Below are positions 7,172 through 14,726 of a DNA stretch of 34,008 nt, piece by piece; the first letter of the stretch is position 1; the number at the start of each line of letters is the position of its first letter. The notes beneath the pieces were generated by a model, which saw nothing but the letters and a program-made list of their open reading frames with translations, was not told where the DNA came from and made no database searches. The stretch is taken from contig DASUAS010000078.1 in assembly GCA_035763625.1 (NCBI GenBank), forward strand, positions 1-34,008, read 5' to 3'. The stretch comes from DASUAS01 sp035763625. Its GTDB lineage: Bacteria; Actinomycetota; Acidimicrobiia; IMCC26256; DASPTH01. The position numbers were made by a program, and so were the translations under genes.

Positions 7172-7954
7172 ATGGCGGACCGACGACTGGTCGGACGGCG
7201 GGTGCTGGTGATGGGTGCGTCAGCCGGCATCGGTCGCGTCGTCGCGCAGCAGCTCTGCCGCGCGGGTGCGCACGTGGCGTTCGCCGCCCGGCGCAAGGAG
7301 GTCTGCGAGGAGGCGGCCGATGAGGTCGACGGGCGCGCCGTCGGCCTGGCGTGCGACGTCACCGACGAGGAGCAGTGCCGTCAGGTCGTGCAGGACGCGG
7401 TCGCGCAGCTCGGAGGACTCGACGACGTCATCTTCTCGACCGGGGCCATCTCCCTCGTGGCCCTCGACAGCGCCGACGCGAACTGGTGGCGCACGACGTT
7501 CGAGACCAACGTGATGGGGGCCGCGTTGCTCACCCGCTACGCGCTCCCGCACGTGAAGGCGCGGCCCGGCTCCTTCGTGTACCTCACGTCCGTGTCGAGC
7601 ATCGGGGCGGTCTGGCCGGGATTGGGCGTGTACACCGCCACCAAGGCGGCGCTGAACCGCATGGTCGAGACGTGGCGGGTCGAGCATCCCGAGGTCGGGT
7701 TCGTGCGCGTCTTCGTCGGTCCGACCGACCGGGCCGGCACCGGCACCAACTTCGATCCCACCGCGCTCGAGCAGATGACCCGCTGGGCCGGGCTCGGCGT
7801 GGCGTCCGGTGCGTTGGAGCCGCCCGAGGCCATCGCCGACGCGGTGGAGCTGGTCCTCGGGAGCGACGCTCGCATCGCCGACGTCACCGTGATCCCGAAG
7901 GACCCGCCCCTGCCCTGGGCGGGCGTGCCCACCGGGGAGATCCCGCTGGCATGA
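7172..7954 (+). CDS. Short-chain dehydrogenase/reductase
   Basis: ATG 7172 is preferred over an in-frame ATG at 7133 because GAGGGGAG at about 7159-7166 is well placed. The 260-residue protein has M-G-A-S-A-G-I-G at 14-21, catalytic-type serines at 140-143, and Y154-T-A-T-K158. The A-A-R-R after strand 2 favours NADP(H). The usual N-N-A-G is replaced by F-S-T-G (88-91), so the Asn of the catalytic tetrad region is atypical. It ends 7 bases before the flavin oxidoreductase gene, so both likely share a transcript. The substrate is unknown, but the pairing with an ene-reductase suggests sequential reduction or oxidation of one molecule. Confidence 0.9.
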   Translation: MADRRLVGRRVLVMGASAGIGRVVAQQLCRAGAHVAFAARRKEVCEEAADEVDGRAVGLACDVTDEEQCRQVVQDAVAQLGGLDDVIFSTGAISLVALDSADANWWRTTFETNVMGAALLTRYALPHVKARPGSFVYLTSVSSIGAVWPGLGVYTATKAALNRMVETWRVEHPEVGFVRVFVGPTDRAGTGTNFDPTALEQMTRWAGLGVASGALEPPEAIADAVELVLGSDARIADVTVIPKDPPLPWAGVPTGEIPLA

Positions 7955-7961
7955 TGGCGCG

Positions 7962-9191
7962 ATGACCACACCGGTGGACGCCGCCACGATCGACCCGTTC
8001 GCCCCGGCGCGCCTCGGGCCGAAGCAGCTGCGCAACCGCTTCGTGAAGGCGGCGACGTTCGAGGGCATGGCCGTCGACAACCGGGTGAGCGACCGGCTGG
8101 TCGACTTCCACCGGGTCGTGGCCGCCGGCGGCGTGGGCATGACCACGCTCGCGTACACCGCGGTGTCGGAGGACGGTCGCGGCGCACCGGCGGAGATCGT
8201 CGTGAACCGTGACGCGCTCCCCGGGCTCGCCGAGCTCGCCGACGCGGTGCACGCGGAGGGCGCCGCGGTGTCGGCGCAGCTCGGCCACGCGGGTCCGGTC
8301 GCGGCGGGGACCGGTGCGACCGGCCTCGCGCCGTCGCGCATCTTCAGCCCGATGGCGATGAAGTTCACCAAGGCGGTCACCGACGCCGACATCGCCCGCA
8401 TCACCGACGACTTCCGCGCGTCGGCGGTGGTGCTGCGCGACGCGGGCTTCGACGCCATCGAGCTTCACCTCGGCCACAACTACCTCTTGAGCGCGTTTCT
8501 GAGCCCCGCGCTGAACAAGCGCCGCGACCGCTGGGGCGGGACCGTGGCGAACCGAGCCGAGTTCCCGCGCCAGGTGACGCGCGCGGTGCGCGACGCGGTC
8601 GGCCGCGACGTGGCGGTGATCGCCAAGCTCAACATGGCCGACGGCTACCCCGGTGGGATCTGGCTCGAAGAGAGCATCGAGGCCGCGCGCCTGCTCGAGT
8701 CCGACGGCGTGCTCGACGCGCTCGAGCTCACCGGGGGCAGCTCGCTGAAGAACCCGATGTACCTCTTCCGGGGCGAGGCGCCGATCGAGGAGATGGCGCA
8801 GGCCTTCCCGCAGCCCCTGCGCACCGGGTTCAAGTTGATGGGGAAGCGATTCCTCCCGTCGTACCCGTTCGAAGAGGCCTACTTCCTCGCCTACGCGCGC
8901 CAGTTCCGCGACGCGCTCGACATGCCGTTGATCCTGCTCGGTGGGATCAACCGGCTCGACACCGTGCACACGGCGCTCGCCGACGGCTTCGAGTTCGTCG
9001 CCATGGGCCGAGCCCTGCTGCGCGAGCCCGACCTGTTGCGACGCTGGCAGGGCGGCGACGTTGCGGAGTCGCTGTGCGTGCACTGCAACAAGTGCATGCC
9101 GACGATCTACTCGGGCACCCACTGCGTGCTGGTCGCGCCCGAAGACCGGCCCGGCCACCCCGCTTCGGCGTACCGCGACACTCCGATCTGA
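7962..9191 (+). CDS. NADH:flavin oxidoreductase / Old Yellow Enzyme family, Fe-S-containing subtype
   Basis: The 409-residue TIM-barrel FMN enzyme shows N-R-F-V-K-A-A-T near the N-terminus, E-L-H-L-G-H-N-Y-L-L-S followed by F-L-S-P-A-L-N-K-R-R-D-R-W-G-G, and a phosphate-binding region L-L-G-G-I-N-R with M-G-R-A-L-L-R-E-P-D. The C-terminus has C372-x2-C375-x2-C378-x9-C388, a 4Fe-4S pattern like the first half of 2,4-dienoyl-CoA reductase. The FAD/NADPH domain of that enzyme is absent here, so an external electron donor is needed. It reduces an activated C=C bond or demethylates a substrate in the cytosol. It follows the SDR gene by 7 bases. Confidence 0.92.
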   Translation: MTTPVDAATIDPFAPARLGPKQLRNRFVKAATFEGMAVDNRVSDRLVDFHRVVAAGGVGMTTLAYTAVSEDGRGAPAEIVVNRDALPGLAELADAVHAEGAAVSAQLGHAGPVAAGTGATGLAPSRIFSPMAMKFTKAVTDADIARITDDFRASAVVLRDAGFDAIELHLGHNYLLSAFLSPALNKRRDRWGGTVANRAEFPRQVTRAVRDAVGRDVAVIAKLNMADGYPGGIWLEESIEAARLLESDGVLDALELTGGSSLKNPMYLFRGEAPIEEMAQAFPQPLRTGFKLMGKRFLPSYPFEEAYFLAYARQFRDALDMPLILLGGINRLDTVHTALADGFEFVAMGRALLREPDLLRRWQGGDVAESLCVHCNKCMPTIYSGTHCVLVAPEDRPGHPASAYRDTPI

Positions 9192-9224
9192 GGGTCCGGG
9201 CACGCCAGAACTGGGAGGTTCGGG

Positions 9225-10292
9225 TCAGGTGACGTCGCCGTCGGCCGAGGAGCGCTCGATCATGCCGGTGGCGGTCTCGCCGTCCCACTCGTACTGGCAG
9301 ATGGCCTGCTGCAACCGGAAGTTACCCATGCCCCGGGCGGCACCGTCGTTCCCAGCGCTCGCCGCGTTCATCACCATGCACGTCGAGAGCACGGTGGTGC
9401 CCTTGATGGTCTCGGTGCGCCCGTCCCCGGTCTCGAGCGTGACGGTGGTGTCCTGGCCCCTGGGCTCGAGCGACCGGAGCCACGGCGCGTCGGTGACCCA
9501 CGCCGGAATCAGCTCGCCGTCGCCCTCGAACAGGAACCCCTCGTTGAAGGTGTCCTTGCCGTCGTCGCGCGGCGGGTAGAGGCAGAGCCCGAACGCACGA
9601 CCACTGGGGAACACGGTGGACTGCCACACGTGGCCGCGGAACGTGGCCAGGCGGCGGACGCCGGCGCGGCGGATGCGCAGGCCGCCGCCGTGCAGCGGGT
9701 ACTCCGTGTCGCCCACGCGCAACGTGCCGGTCGTGCGGAAGAGCTGCTCGAAGCGAGGACCGCCCATGAGGTCGCCCTCCTCCTGCGTGGCGAGGACGCG
9801 ACCCGCCTGCTCGAGGAGCGAACCGCTCTCCCACGGGGGCGCGGCGGAGCGGATGTCGTACTCGAGCTCGACGGGGACGCGTTCGCCGGTGCCGGAGCCC
9901 GGTTGCGCGCCGGCGATCTGCGCCTCGATCGACGTGACGGTGGCGTCACCCTGGATGCGCGCCCTCCAGTGCTCGAACGGCTTCACGAGCTCGAACTCGA
10001 TCGGGCCCGCGCCGAGGACGCGCGGCTTGCCGTCGGCACCGAGCGGGTCGTGCACCTTGCCCGCGCCGAACATGTTGAGGACGCGCCCGTCGGCGAACGC
10101 GAGGTTGAACTGGACGTCGTGGGTCTCCCACTGGTCGGCGACGGCCTCGACGCCGATGCGAGGCATGCCGAGCTCGTGGCCCTGGTCCCACACCCAGGTG
10201 TTCACCGACTCGCGCATCTCGGGGTCGGCAGGTTGCTCGGCGAAGACGTACTCGCGGTCGTCGGTCAGCCCGCCGGTGAAGTCGATGGTCAT
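9225..10292 (-). CDS. Uncharacterised protein, suspected two-domain lipocalin-like (AttH/CrtC type)
   Basis: ATG 10292 is selected because GGAGGACC lies just upstream. An in-frame ATG at 10337 would start inside the palindrome and is rejected. The 355 residues have no membrane segment or signal peptide. The central region R-G-H-V-W-Q-S-T-V-F-P-S-G-R-A-F-G-L and the alternating beta-rich pattern resemble AttH/hydroxyneurosporene-synthase-like proteins, found near lipid and steroid genes in actinobacteria. In that family a double lipocalin barrel binds a hydrophobic molecule and may hydrate or isomerise it. I am not certain of the family. It is divergent from the esterase at 10414 across a shared 28-bp palindrome. 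Confidence 0.75.
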   Translation of the reverse strand: MTIDFTGGLTDDREYVFAEQPADPEMRESVNTWVWDQGHELGMPRIGVEAVADQWETHDVQFNLAFADGRVLNMFGAGKVHDPLGADGKPRVLGAGPIEFELVKPFEHWRARIQGDATVTSIEAQIAGAQPGSGTGERVPVELEYDIRSAAPPWESGSLLEQAGRVLATQEEGDLMGGPRFEQLFRTTGTLRVGDTEYPLHGGGLRIRRAGVRRLATFRGHVWQSTVFPSGRAFGLCLYPPRDDGKDTFNEGFLFEGDGELIPAWVTDAPWLRSLEPRGQDTTVTLETGDGRTETIKGTTVLSTCMVMNAASAGNDGAARGMGNFRLQQAICQYEWDGETATGMIERSSADGDVT

Positions 10293-10322
10293 CGTGGTCC
10301 TCCGCGCGTCTTCGGCTGGCGA

Positions 10323-10350
10323 GATTGGTGACAGCACGATGTCACGAATC
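10323..10350. promoter_or_regulatory. 28-bp palindromic operator in a divergent promoter region
   Basis: The arms are GATT-n-GTGACA (10323-10333) and TGTCAC-n-AATC (10340-10350) around a 6-base centre. Ten of eleven arm positions pair. It lies between the gene starting at 10292 (minus) and the one starting at 10414 (plus), 30 bases upstream of a TACGGT -10 box. The size and symmetry fit a TetR- or GntR-type dimer site that controls both genes. The regulator is not adjacent. Confidence 0.7.
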
Positions 10351-10379
10351 CGTGGGAGTCGTCAACGCACCGGGTGGCG

Positions 10380-10385
10380 TACGGT
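10380..10385 (+). promoter_or_regulatory. Putative -10 box (TACGGT) of the esterase gene
   Basis: TACGGT matches TANNNT and lies 28 bases before ATG 10414, leaving a short leader that includes the ribosome site. The -35 region is weak, which would fit a promoter that depends on a regulator at the palindrome upstream. Confidence 0.4.
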
Positions 10386-10413
10386 GTCGCCGCGTCCGGT
10401 GAAGGGGGACAGC

Positions 10414-11343
10414 ATGACGGTGACCGGTGACGAGGGCGTGCTCGACCCGTGGGTGAAGGACTTCTTCGAGGCGAACCCCGAGCGGAACACCGTGCTCGAC
10501 ACGCTCGACCCGGAGATCCTCGCGCTGGCGCGAGGTGACTTCTCCCTGCCGAGCGACGTGGAGATCGCCAGCATCGAGGACTCCGAGGTGGAGGGGATCC
10601 CGGTGCGCATCTACCGCGACGAGGAGCCGCCGACCGGCCTCGTCGTGTACTTCCACGGCGGCGGCTTCGTGCTCGGCAGCATCGGGATCATGGACAACGT
10701 CGCCCGCGAGCTGTGCCACCGGTCGGGTGCGGTGGTCGTCTCGGTGGGCTACCGGCTCGCGCCCGAGGACCCGTATCCGGCCGGCCTCGACGACTGCGAG
10801 ACGGTGACGCGCTGGACGGTCGCGAACGCGTCGACGTTCGGTGTGCCCGCGTCGAGGGTGGCGATCGCAGGGGAGAGCGCGGGCGGCAACCTGTCCGCCG
10901 CGCTCGCGTTGCGCTTCCGCGACGCGGGTGACGTCGGTCTCGCGGGGCAGGTGCTGATCTACCCGGGCACATCGGGCACGCAACGGTTCCCGTCGCGCGA
11001 GCAGTTCGACGGTCTCGTGATCAACGAGAAGGCGGCGACGATGTACTGGGACGCCTACTCCAGCGGTCGAGATCTCGACGACGACCCGTACGCGGCGCCG
11101 CTCCACGCCGAGCACCTGCGCAACCTGCCACCCGCGCTCGTGATCCTCGGTGGGTGCGACATGCTGCGCGACGAGGGCCGCGCGTACGCGGCGCGCCTGC
11201 GTGAGGACGATGTCGACGTCGAGGAGGTCTGCTACGCCGGCCAGCCCCACGGCTTCGTCAACTTCGACTTCCCGGCCGCCGCGCTCGCGCACGACGTGAT
11301 CGGCGGCTGGCTCCGCGCCCGGTTTGCCGAAGTGGGGGAGTAG
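10414..11343 (+). CDS. Alpha/beta hydrolase, hormone-sensitive lipase (HSL) family esterase
   Basis: The start at ATG 10414 follows GAAGGGGG and gives 309 residues, typical of HSL esterases. The oxyanion motif H81-G-G-G84, nucleophile S155 in G-E-S-A-G, acid D249 and base H279 form a complete catalytic set. The enzyme hydrolyses short- to medium-chain acyl esters in the cytosol. It is divergent from the AttH-like gene and shares its palindromic control region. It converges on the acyl-CoA dehydrogenase gene across a strong hairpin. The natural ester is unknown. Confidence 0.93.
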   Translation: MTVTGDEGVLDPWVKDFFEANPERNTVLDTLDPEILALARGDFSLPSDVEIASIEDSEVEGIPVRIYRDEEPPTGLVVYFHGGGFVLGSIGIMDNVARELCHRSGAVVVSVGYRLAPEDPYPAGLDDCETVTRWTVANASTFGVPASRVAIAGESAGGNLSAALALRFRDAGDVGLAGQVLIYPGTSGTQRFPSREQFDGLVINEKAATMYWDAYSSGRDLDDDPYAAPLHAEHLRNLPPALVILGGCDMLRDEGRAYAARLREDDVDVEEVCYAGQPHGFVNFDFPAAALAHDVIGGWLRARFAEVGE

Positions 11344-11344
11344 C

Positions 11345-11376
11345 GCGGCGGGAGCGGGCTCCGCCCGTCCCGCCGC
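11345..11376. terminator. Strong bidirectional hairpin between convergent genes
   Basis: GCGGCGGGA-G-CGGGC (11345-11359) pairs with GCCCGTCCCGCCGC (11363-11376) with one bulged base and a 3-base loop. It starts right after the esterase stop and before the convergent acyl-CoA dehydrogenase stop. It lacks a T-run, as many actinobacterial terminators do. Confidence 0.6.
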
Positions 11377-11378
11377 CT

Positions 11379-11399
11379 GGGACGGAGCGAGCGGACGCG
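11379..11399. repeat. Dispersed 3'-end repeat, copy 1
   Basis: GGACGGAGCGAGCGGACGCG with one extra G in front recurs at 30637-30657 with a single mismatch. Both copies lie a few bases beyond the stop codon of a minus-strand gene that converges with a plus-strand gene. Confidence 0.55.
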
Positions 11400-11409
11400 C
11401 GCGAGGGGG

Positions 11410-12645
11410 CTAGCTGCGGAGGAGCTGGCTCCAGGGGGTGTCCTTGCTCGCGGTCGGCTCCTTGGGGAGTCCGAGGGCGCGCTCGGCGAGGTTGTTGCGC
11501 TGCACCTCGTTGGTGCCGCCACCGATGGAGATGCCGTAGCGGCTCATCAGCTCCGAGCCGACCCAGCGCCCGATCTCGTCGTCGGTCTGCAGCGCGGCGG
11601 CGCCGGCCAGCTCGACCGCGACGTTCCCGCTGACCGCCTTGTTGAGCGCGATCGACAGCTTGAGGATCGACGGGTCGACCGGCGGACGCTCCCGTCGGCG
11701 GATCGCACCCATGATGCGGTCGGCGAGCAGGCCCAGCGTGCGCTCGCGCACGTAGCACTCGAGCAGCCGTTGGCGCGCCACCGGGTCGCCGGTGCGGTCG
11801 AACGTCTGTGCCAGGCGCACCAGGTTGGCGAACGTCGTGTTCGACGACCCGCCGATCATGGCGGACTCGTTGGCCATCACCGTGCGCGCCGCCGGCCATC
11901 CGTTGTCGATGTCGCCCAGCACGTCGGTGACCGGCACCCGCACGTTGTCGAAGAACACCTCGTTGAAGTGCGAGGCGCCGGTGGGCTGGATGAGCGGCCG
12001 CACCTCGATGCCCGGACTGCGCATGTCGACGAGGAAGAACGTGATCCCGTGGTGCTTGGGCACGTCGGGGTTGGTGCGGGCCAGCAGCATGCCGTGGTCG
12101 CACCACTGCGCAGCCGAGTTCCACACCTTCTGCCCCGTGATCACGAACTCGTCGCCGTCGCGCACCGCGCGGCAGGCGAGGCTGGCGAGGTCGGACCCGG
12201 CACCGGGCTCGCTGAAGAGCTGGCACCATGCGTCCTCACCGGACAGCAGTCGGGGGATCAACTCACGCTTCTGCTCGTCGGTGCCGAACGCCATGAGGGT
12301 GGGGCCGAGCATCATGATCGTCGAGCGGATGAAGCCGGACGACGCCTCGTACTGGGCCGCCTCTTCTTCGTAGATGCGCTCCTGCCAGGCGTCGCCGCCC
12401 TGCCCCCCGACCTCCTTCGGGTAGGTGAACCCGGTCATGCCGGCGGCATAGCGCGTGCCCTGCCAGGCGCGGCCGTCGTCGAACGCCTGGCGCGCCGCGT
12501 CCTGGTCGGTGTGGTACGTCAGCGCCCACGGGCTGCGCTCCCGCTTGGCGACCGAGTTGGCGTCGAGGAACGCTCGCACGTCGGCGCGGAAGGCGGCCTC
12601 CTCGGGCGTGTCGGTGGCCGCGCGGTGTTCGATCGTCGAGGTCAC
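11410..12645 (-). CDS. Acyl-CoA dehydrogenase family protein
   Basis: The 411-residue protein has the FAD/acyl-CoA features C-Q-L-F-S-E-P-G-A-G-S-D-L (141-153), V-I-T-G-Q-K-V-W-N-S-A-A, and a C-terminal I-G-G-G-T-N-E-V-Q-R-N. The medium-chain catalytic Glu position (Y-E-G-T in MCAD) is Gly here. E260 in M-A-N-E-S-A-M lies where isovaleryl-CoA dehydrogenase has its base, so it probably belongs to that mechanistic class. It introduces an alpha-beta double bond into an acyl-CoA and hands electrons to ETF. The GTG start at 12645 is preceded by TACCGT at 6 bases, so the mRNA is probably leaderless. The actinobacterial relatives act on sterol side chains, branched or cyclic acids; the substrate here is open. 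Confidence 0.93.
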   Translation of the reverse strand: MTSTIEHRAATDTPEEAAFRADVRAFLDANSVAKRERSPWALTYHTDQDAARQAFDDGRAWQGTRYAAGMTGFTYPKEVGGQGGDAWQERIYEEEAAQYEASSGFIRSTIMMLGPTLMAFGTDEQKRELIPRLLSGEDAWCQLFSEPGAGSDLASLACRAVRDGDEFVITGQKVWNSAAQWCDHGMLLARTNPDVPKHHGITFFLVDMRSPGIEVRPLIQPTGASHFNEVFFDNVRVPVTDVLGDIDNGWPAARTVMANESAMIGGSSNTTFANLVRLAQTFDRTGDPVARQRLLECYVRERTLGLLADRIMGAIRRRERPPVDPSILKLSIALNKAVSGNVAVELAGAAALQTDDEIGRWVGSELMSRYGISIGGGTNEVQRNNLAERALGLPKEPTASKDTPWSQLLRS

Positions 12646-12651
12646 GGGCGC

Positions 12652-12657
12652 ACGGTA
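12652..12657 (-). promoter_or_regulatory. Putative -10 box TACCGT, leaderless start of the acyl-CoA dehydrogenase
   Basis: On the minus strand TACCGT is followed by exactly 6 bases and then the GTG start at 12645. No Shine-Dalgarno is possible in that space. The spacing equals that at 12695, 18170, 21803 and 29700. Confidence 0.55.
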
Positions 12658-12694
12658 GCCGCGTCACCCGCGACGACACCGGCCTGCGCCGCCG

Positions 12695-12700
12695 TAGGAT
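12695..12700 (+). promoter_or_regulatory. Putative -10 box TAGGAT, leaderless start of the ABC1 kinase
   Basis: TAGGAT is followed by 6 bases and GTG 12707, so the transcript would begin at the start codon. It is divergent from the TACCGT box at 12652-12657; the two -10 boxes are only 37 bases apart, so the promoters overlap. Confidence 0.6.
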
Positions 12701-12706
12701 CCCCGG

Positions 12707-14683
12707 GTGCTCGCCGACGTGACGATCAACCTCGGGCTCGGAGCCCTGCTCGTCTACGGGATCCCGTTCATCATCGTCGTCGGCTGGTTCAGCAGCAGGC
12801 TGCTCGGCGTCCACCGGGGCTGGGGCCGGTCGTTCGTCGCCGGGTTCTTCGGCTGGGTGGGCGGCGTCGCCGTCGCCGCGGTGATCGAGAACCACGACAT
12901 CCGCACCACCGGACAGCTCGAGGACGTGTTGCCCCTCGCGTTGTTCTTCGGCGTCCTCATCTCGATGTTCGTCGGGCTCATCCTCGACGTGATCCTCAAG
13001 CCCCGGCACGACAAGCACCGCCGGCTCCGATGGCTCGTCCACCCGATCGCCACGATCAAGCGTCGCCTCGCACCCCTCGGTCGCTTCCGGGAGATCCTCC
13101 GGTACGCGCGCAAGCGCGGGCTCCAGCACTACGCCTCGTCGTCGAAGGTGGTCACGCCCGAGTTCGCCCGACGTCTCCGGCTCACCCTCGAGGACTGCGG
13201 CGGCATGTTCGTGAAGTTCGGGCAGATCGCGTCGACCCGCAGCGACCTCCTCCCCGATGCCATCACCACCGAGCTCGAGCAGCTGCAGTCGGCGGCGCGC
13301 CCGGTGCCGGCCGACGAGGTGCGGGAGGTGATCGAGCGCGAGCTCGGCGCGTCGGTCGAGGAGGAGTTCGCGTCGTTCGACTTCGAGCCGCTCGCGGCAG
13401 CATCGATCGGGCAGACGCACCGCGCGGTGCTGAAGACCGGCGAGCACGTGGTGGTGAAGGTGCAACGCCCGGGCATCGAGGACGTCGTGCACCGCGACGC
13501 GGCGGTGTTGCGGATGGCTGCCGGCTTCGTCGAACGTCGCGTCGAAGCGGCTCGCCAGCTCGGCGTGAAGCGCCTGGCCGAGGAGCTCATCACGTCGCTG
13601 GAGCGCGAGCTCGACTACGGCGCCGAAGCTGCGAGTGGTGTCGCGTTCCTCGAGCACCTCGAGGGCGACGCGGGCATCGCGGCGCCGAAGGTGTACCAGG
13701 CGCTGTCGACGCGACGTGTGCTGGTGATGGAGGAGATCCACGGCGTGACCGTCGCCGACCGGGCCGCGGTCGAGGCGACGCCCGAACCGGCCAACGTGTT
13801 GGCGTCACGACTGCTGCAGTCGTTCCTCGACCAGGTGCTGCGCGACGGGCTCTACCACGCCGACCCGCACCCCGGGAACATCTTCGTCGACCCGTCGGGC
13901 CGCCTCTGGTTCCTCGACTTCGGTGCGGTGGGACGCCTCAGCCCGCTGGTGCTCGAGGCGATGCAGGAGATGGCGATCGGGTTCCAGCTCAACGACCCGG
14001 TGGTACTCGCGCGTGCGACCAACCACCTCGCGGGTGGCGACGAAGGCGGCGACAGCCGCGCGCTGGAAGCCGACATCGGCCTGGTGCTCACCGAAGGACT
14101 CGGTTCCGGCAGCTTCGACCCGCAGGCGATGAGCATGATGCTGGACGTGATGCAGCGCCACGGGCTCGAGGTCCCCGGCGCGATGACGGTGCTCTCACGC
14201 GCCCTGCTCACGCTCGAGGGCACGCTGCGCACCATCGATCCGTCGTTCAACATCGCCCACGAGGCCACCGCGCTCCTGCCCCAGCTCGCGGACCAGCAGT
14301 CCGACATGCTCCAGCAGCAGCTGCAGAAGGAGGTCATCCGGGCGTTGCCGTCGCTGCGCACGCTGCCCGCGCACGTCGAGGCCATCGCCACCCAGCTGCG
14401 CCGCGGTCGTCTCAGCATGCGGGTGGAGCGCTTCGCCGGTGCCGACCGCGACGTGGTCGACGAATGGGTCGACCGGATCATCTTCGCCGCGATGGGAGTG
14501 CTCGGGATGCTCGTCTCCGGCGTGCTGCTCGTCGCCGCCGCGCTGGTCCAGAAGGACGACGACTTCGCGACCGCCCTCCAGGTGATCGGGTTCTTCGGCA
14601 TCATCGTCACCGCGGTGATCGAGATGCGGGTGGTCGCGCAGATCCTGCGGCGCGGTGATCAGCAGGGCAGACGGCGGGTGTAG
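12707..14683 (+). CDS. ABC1/UbiB-family atypical kinase with membrane segments at both ends
   Basis: The 658-residue protein contains the ABC1 (AarF/UbiB/COQ8) kinase-like core: K170-F-G-Q173, A-A-A-S-I-G-Q at 230-236, lysine 251 in V-V-V-K-V-Q-R-P-G, Y-H-A-D386-P-H-P-G-N391, and L-D404-F-G. Three hydrophobic stretches precede it (about 12-30, 42-60 and 75-97), and two follow near 590-612 and 625-645. Standard UbiB has only the C-terminal pair, so the N-terminal membrane extension is notable. Family members support isoprenoid quinone synthesis or lipid homeostasis through an ATPase activity. It stands alone, divergent from the acyl-CoA dehydrogenase. Confidence 0.9.
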   Translation: MLADVTINLGLGALLVYGIPFIIVVGWFSSRLLGVHRGWGRSFVAGFFGWVGGVAVAAVIENHDIRTTGQLEDVLPLALFFGVLISMFVGLILDVILKPRHDKHRRLRWLVHPIATIKRRLAPLGRFREILRYARKRGLQHYASSSKVVTPEFARRLRLTLEDCGGMFVKFGQIASTRSDLLPDAITTELEQLQSAARPVPADEVREVIERELGASVEEEFASFDFEPLAAASIGQTHRAVLKTGEHVVVKVQRPGIEDVVHRDAAVLRMAAGFVERRVEAARQLGVKRLAEELITSLERELDYGAEAASGVAFLEHLEGDAGIAAPKVYQALSTRRVLVMEEIHGVTVADRAAVEATPEPANVLASRLLQSFLDQVLRDGLYHADPHPGNIFVDPSGRLWFLDFGAVGRLSPLVLEAMQEMAIGFQLNDPVVLARATNHLAGGDEGGDSRALEADIGLVLTEGLGSGSFDPQAMSMMLDVMQRHGLEVPGAMTVLSRALLTLEGTLRTIDPSFNIAHEATALLPQLADQQSDMLQQQLQKEVIRALPSLRTLPAHVEAIATQLRRGRLSMRVERFAGADRDVVDEWVDRIIFAAMGVLGMLVSGVLLVAAALVQKDDDFATALQVIGFFGIIVTAVIEMRVVAQILRRGDQQGRRRV

Positions 14684-14726
14684 CGCGTAACGTCGTTGCA
14701 GTACGAGCTTCGGGGGGAGCGTCGAG

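Noticed and set aside
11770..14658. A 962-codon open frame on the plus strand
   Set aside because: It crosses the acyl-CoA dehydrogenase in antisense and the ABC1 kinase out of phase; composition is Arg/Pro-rich and no domain is recognisable, while both overlapped genes have full motifs.
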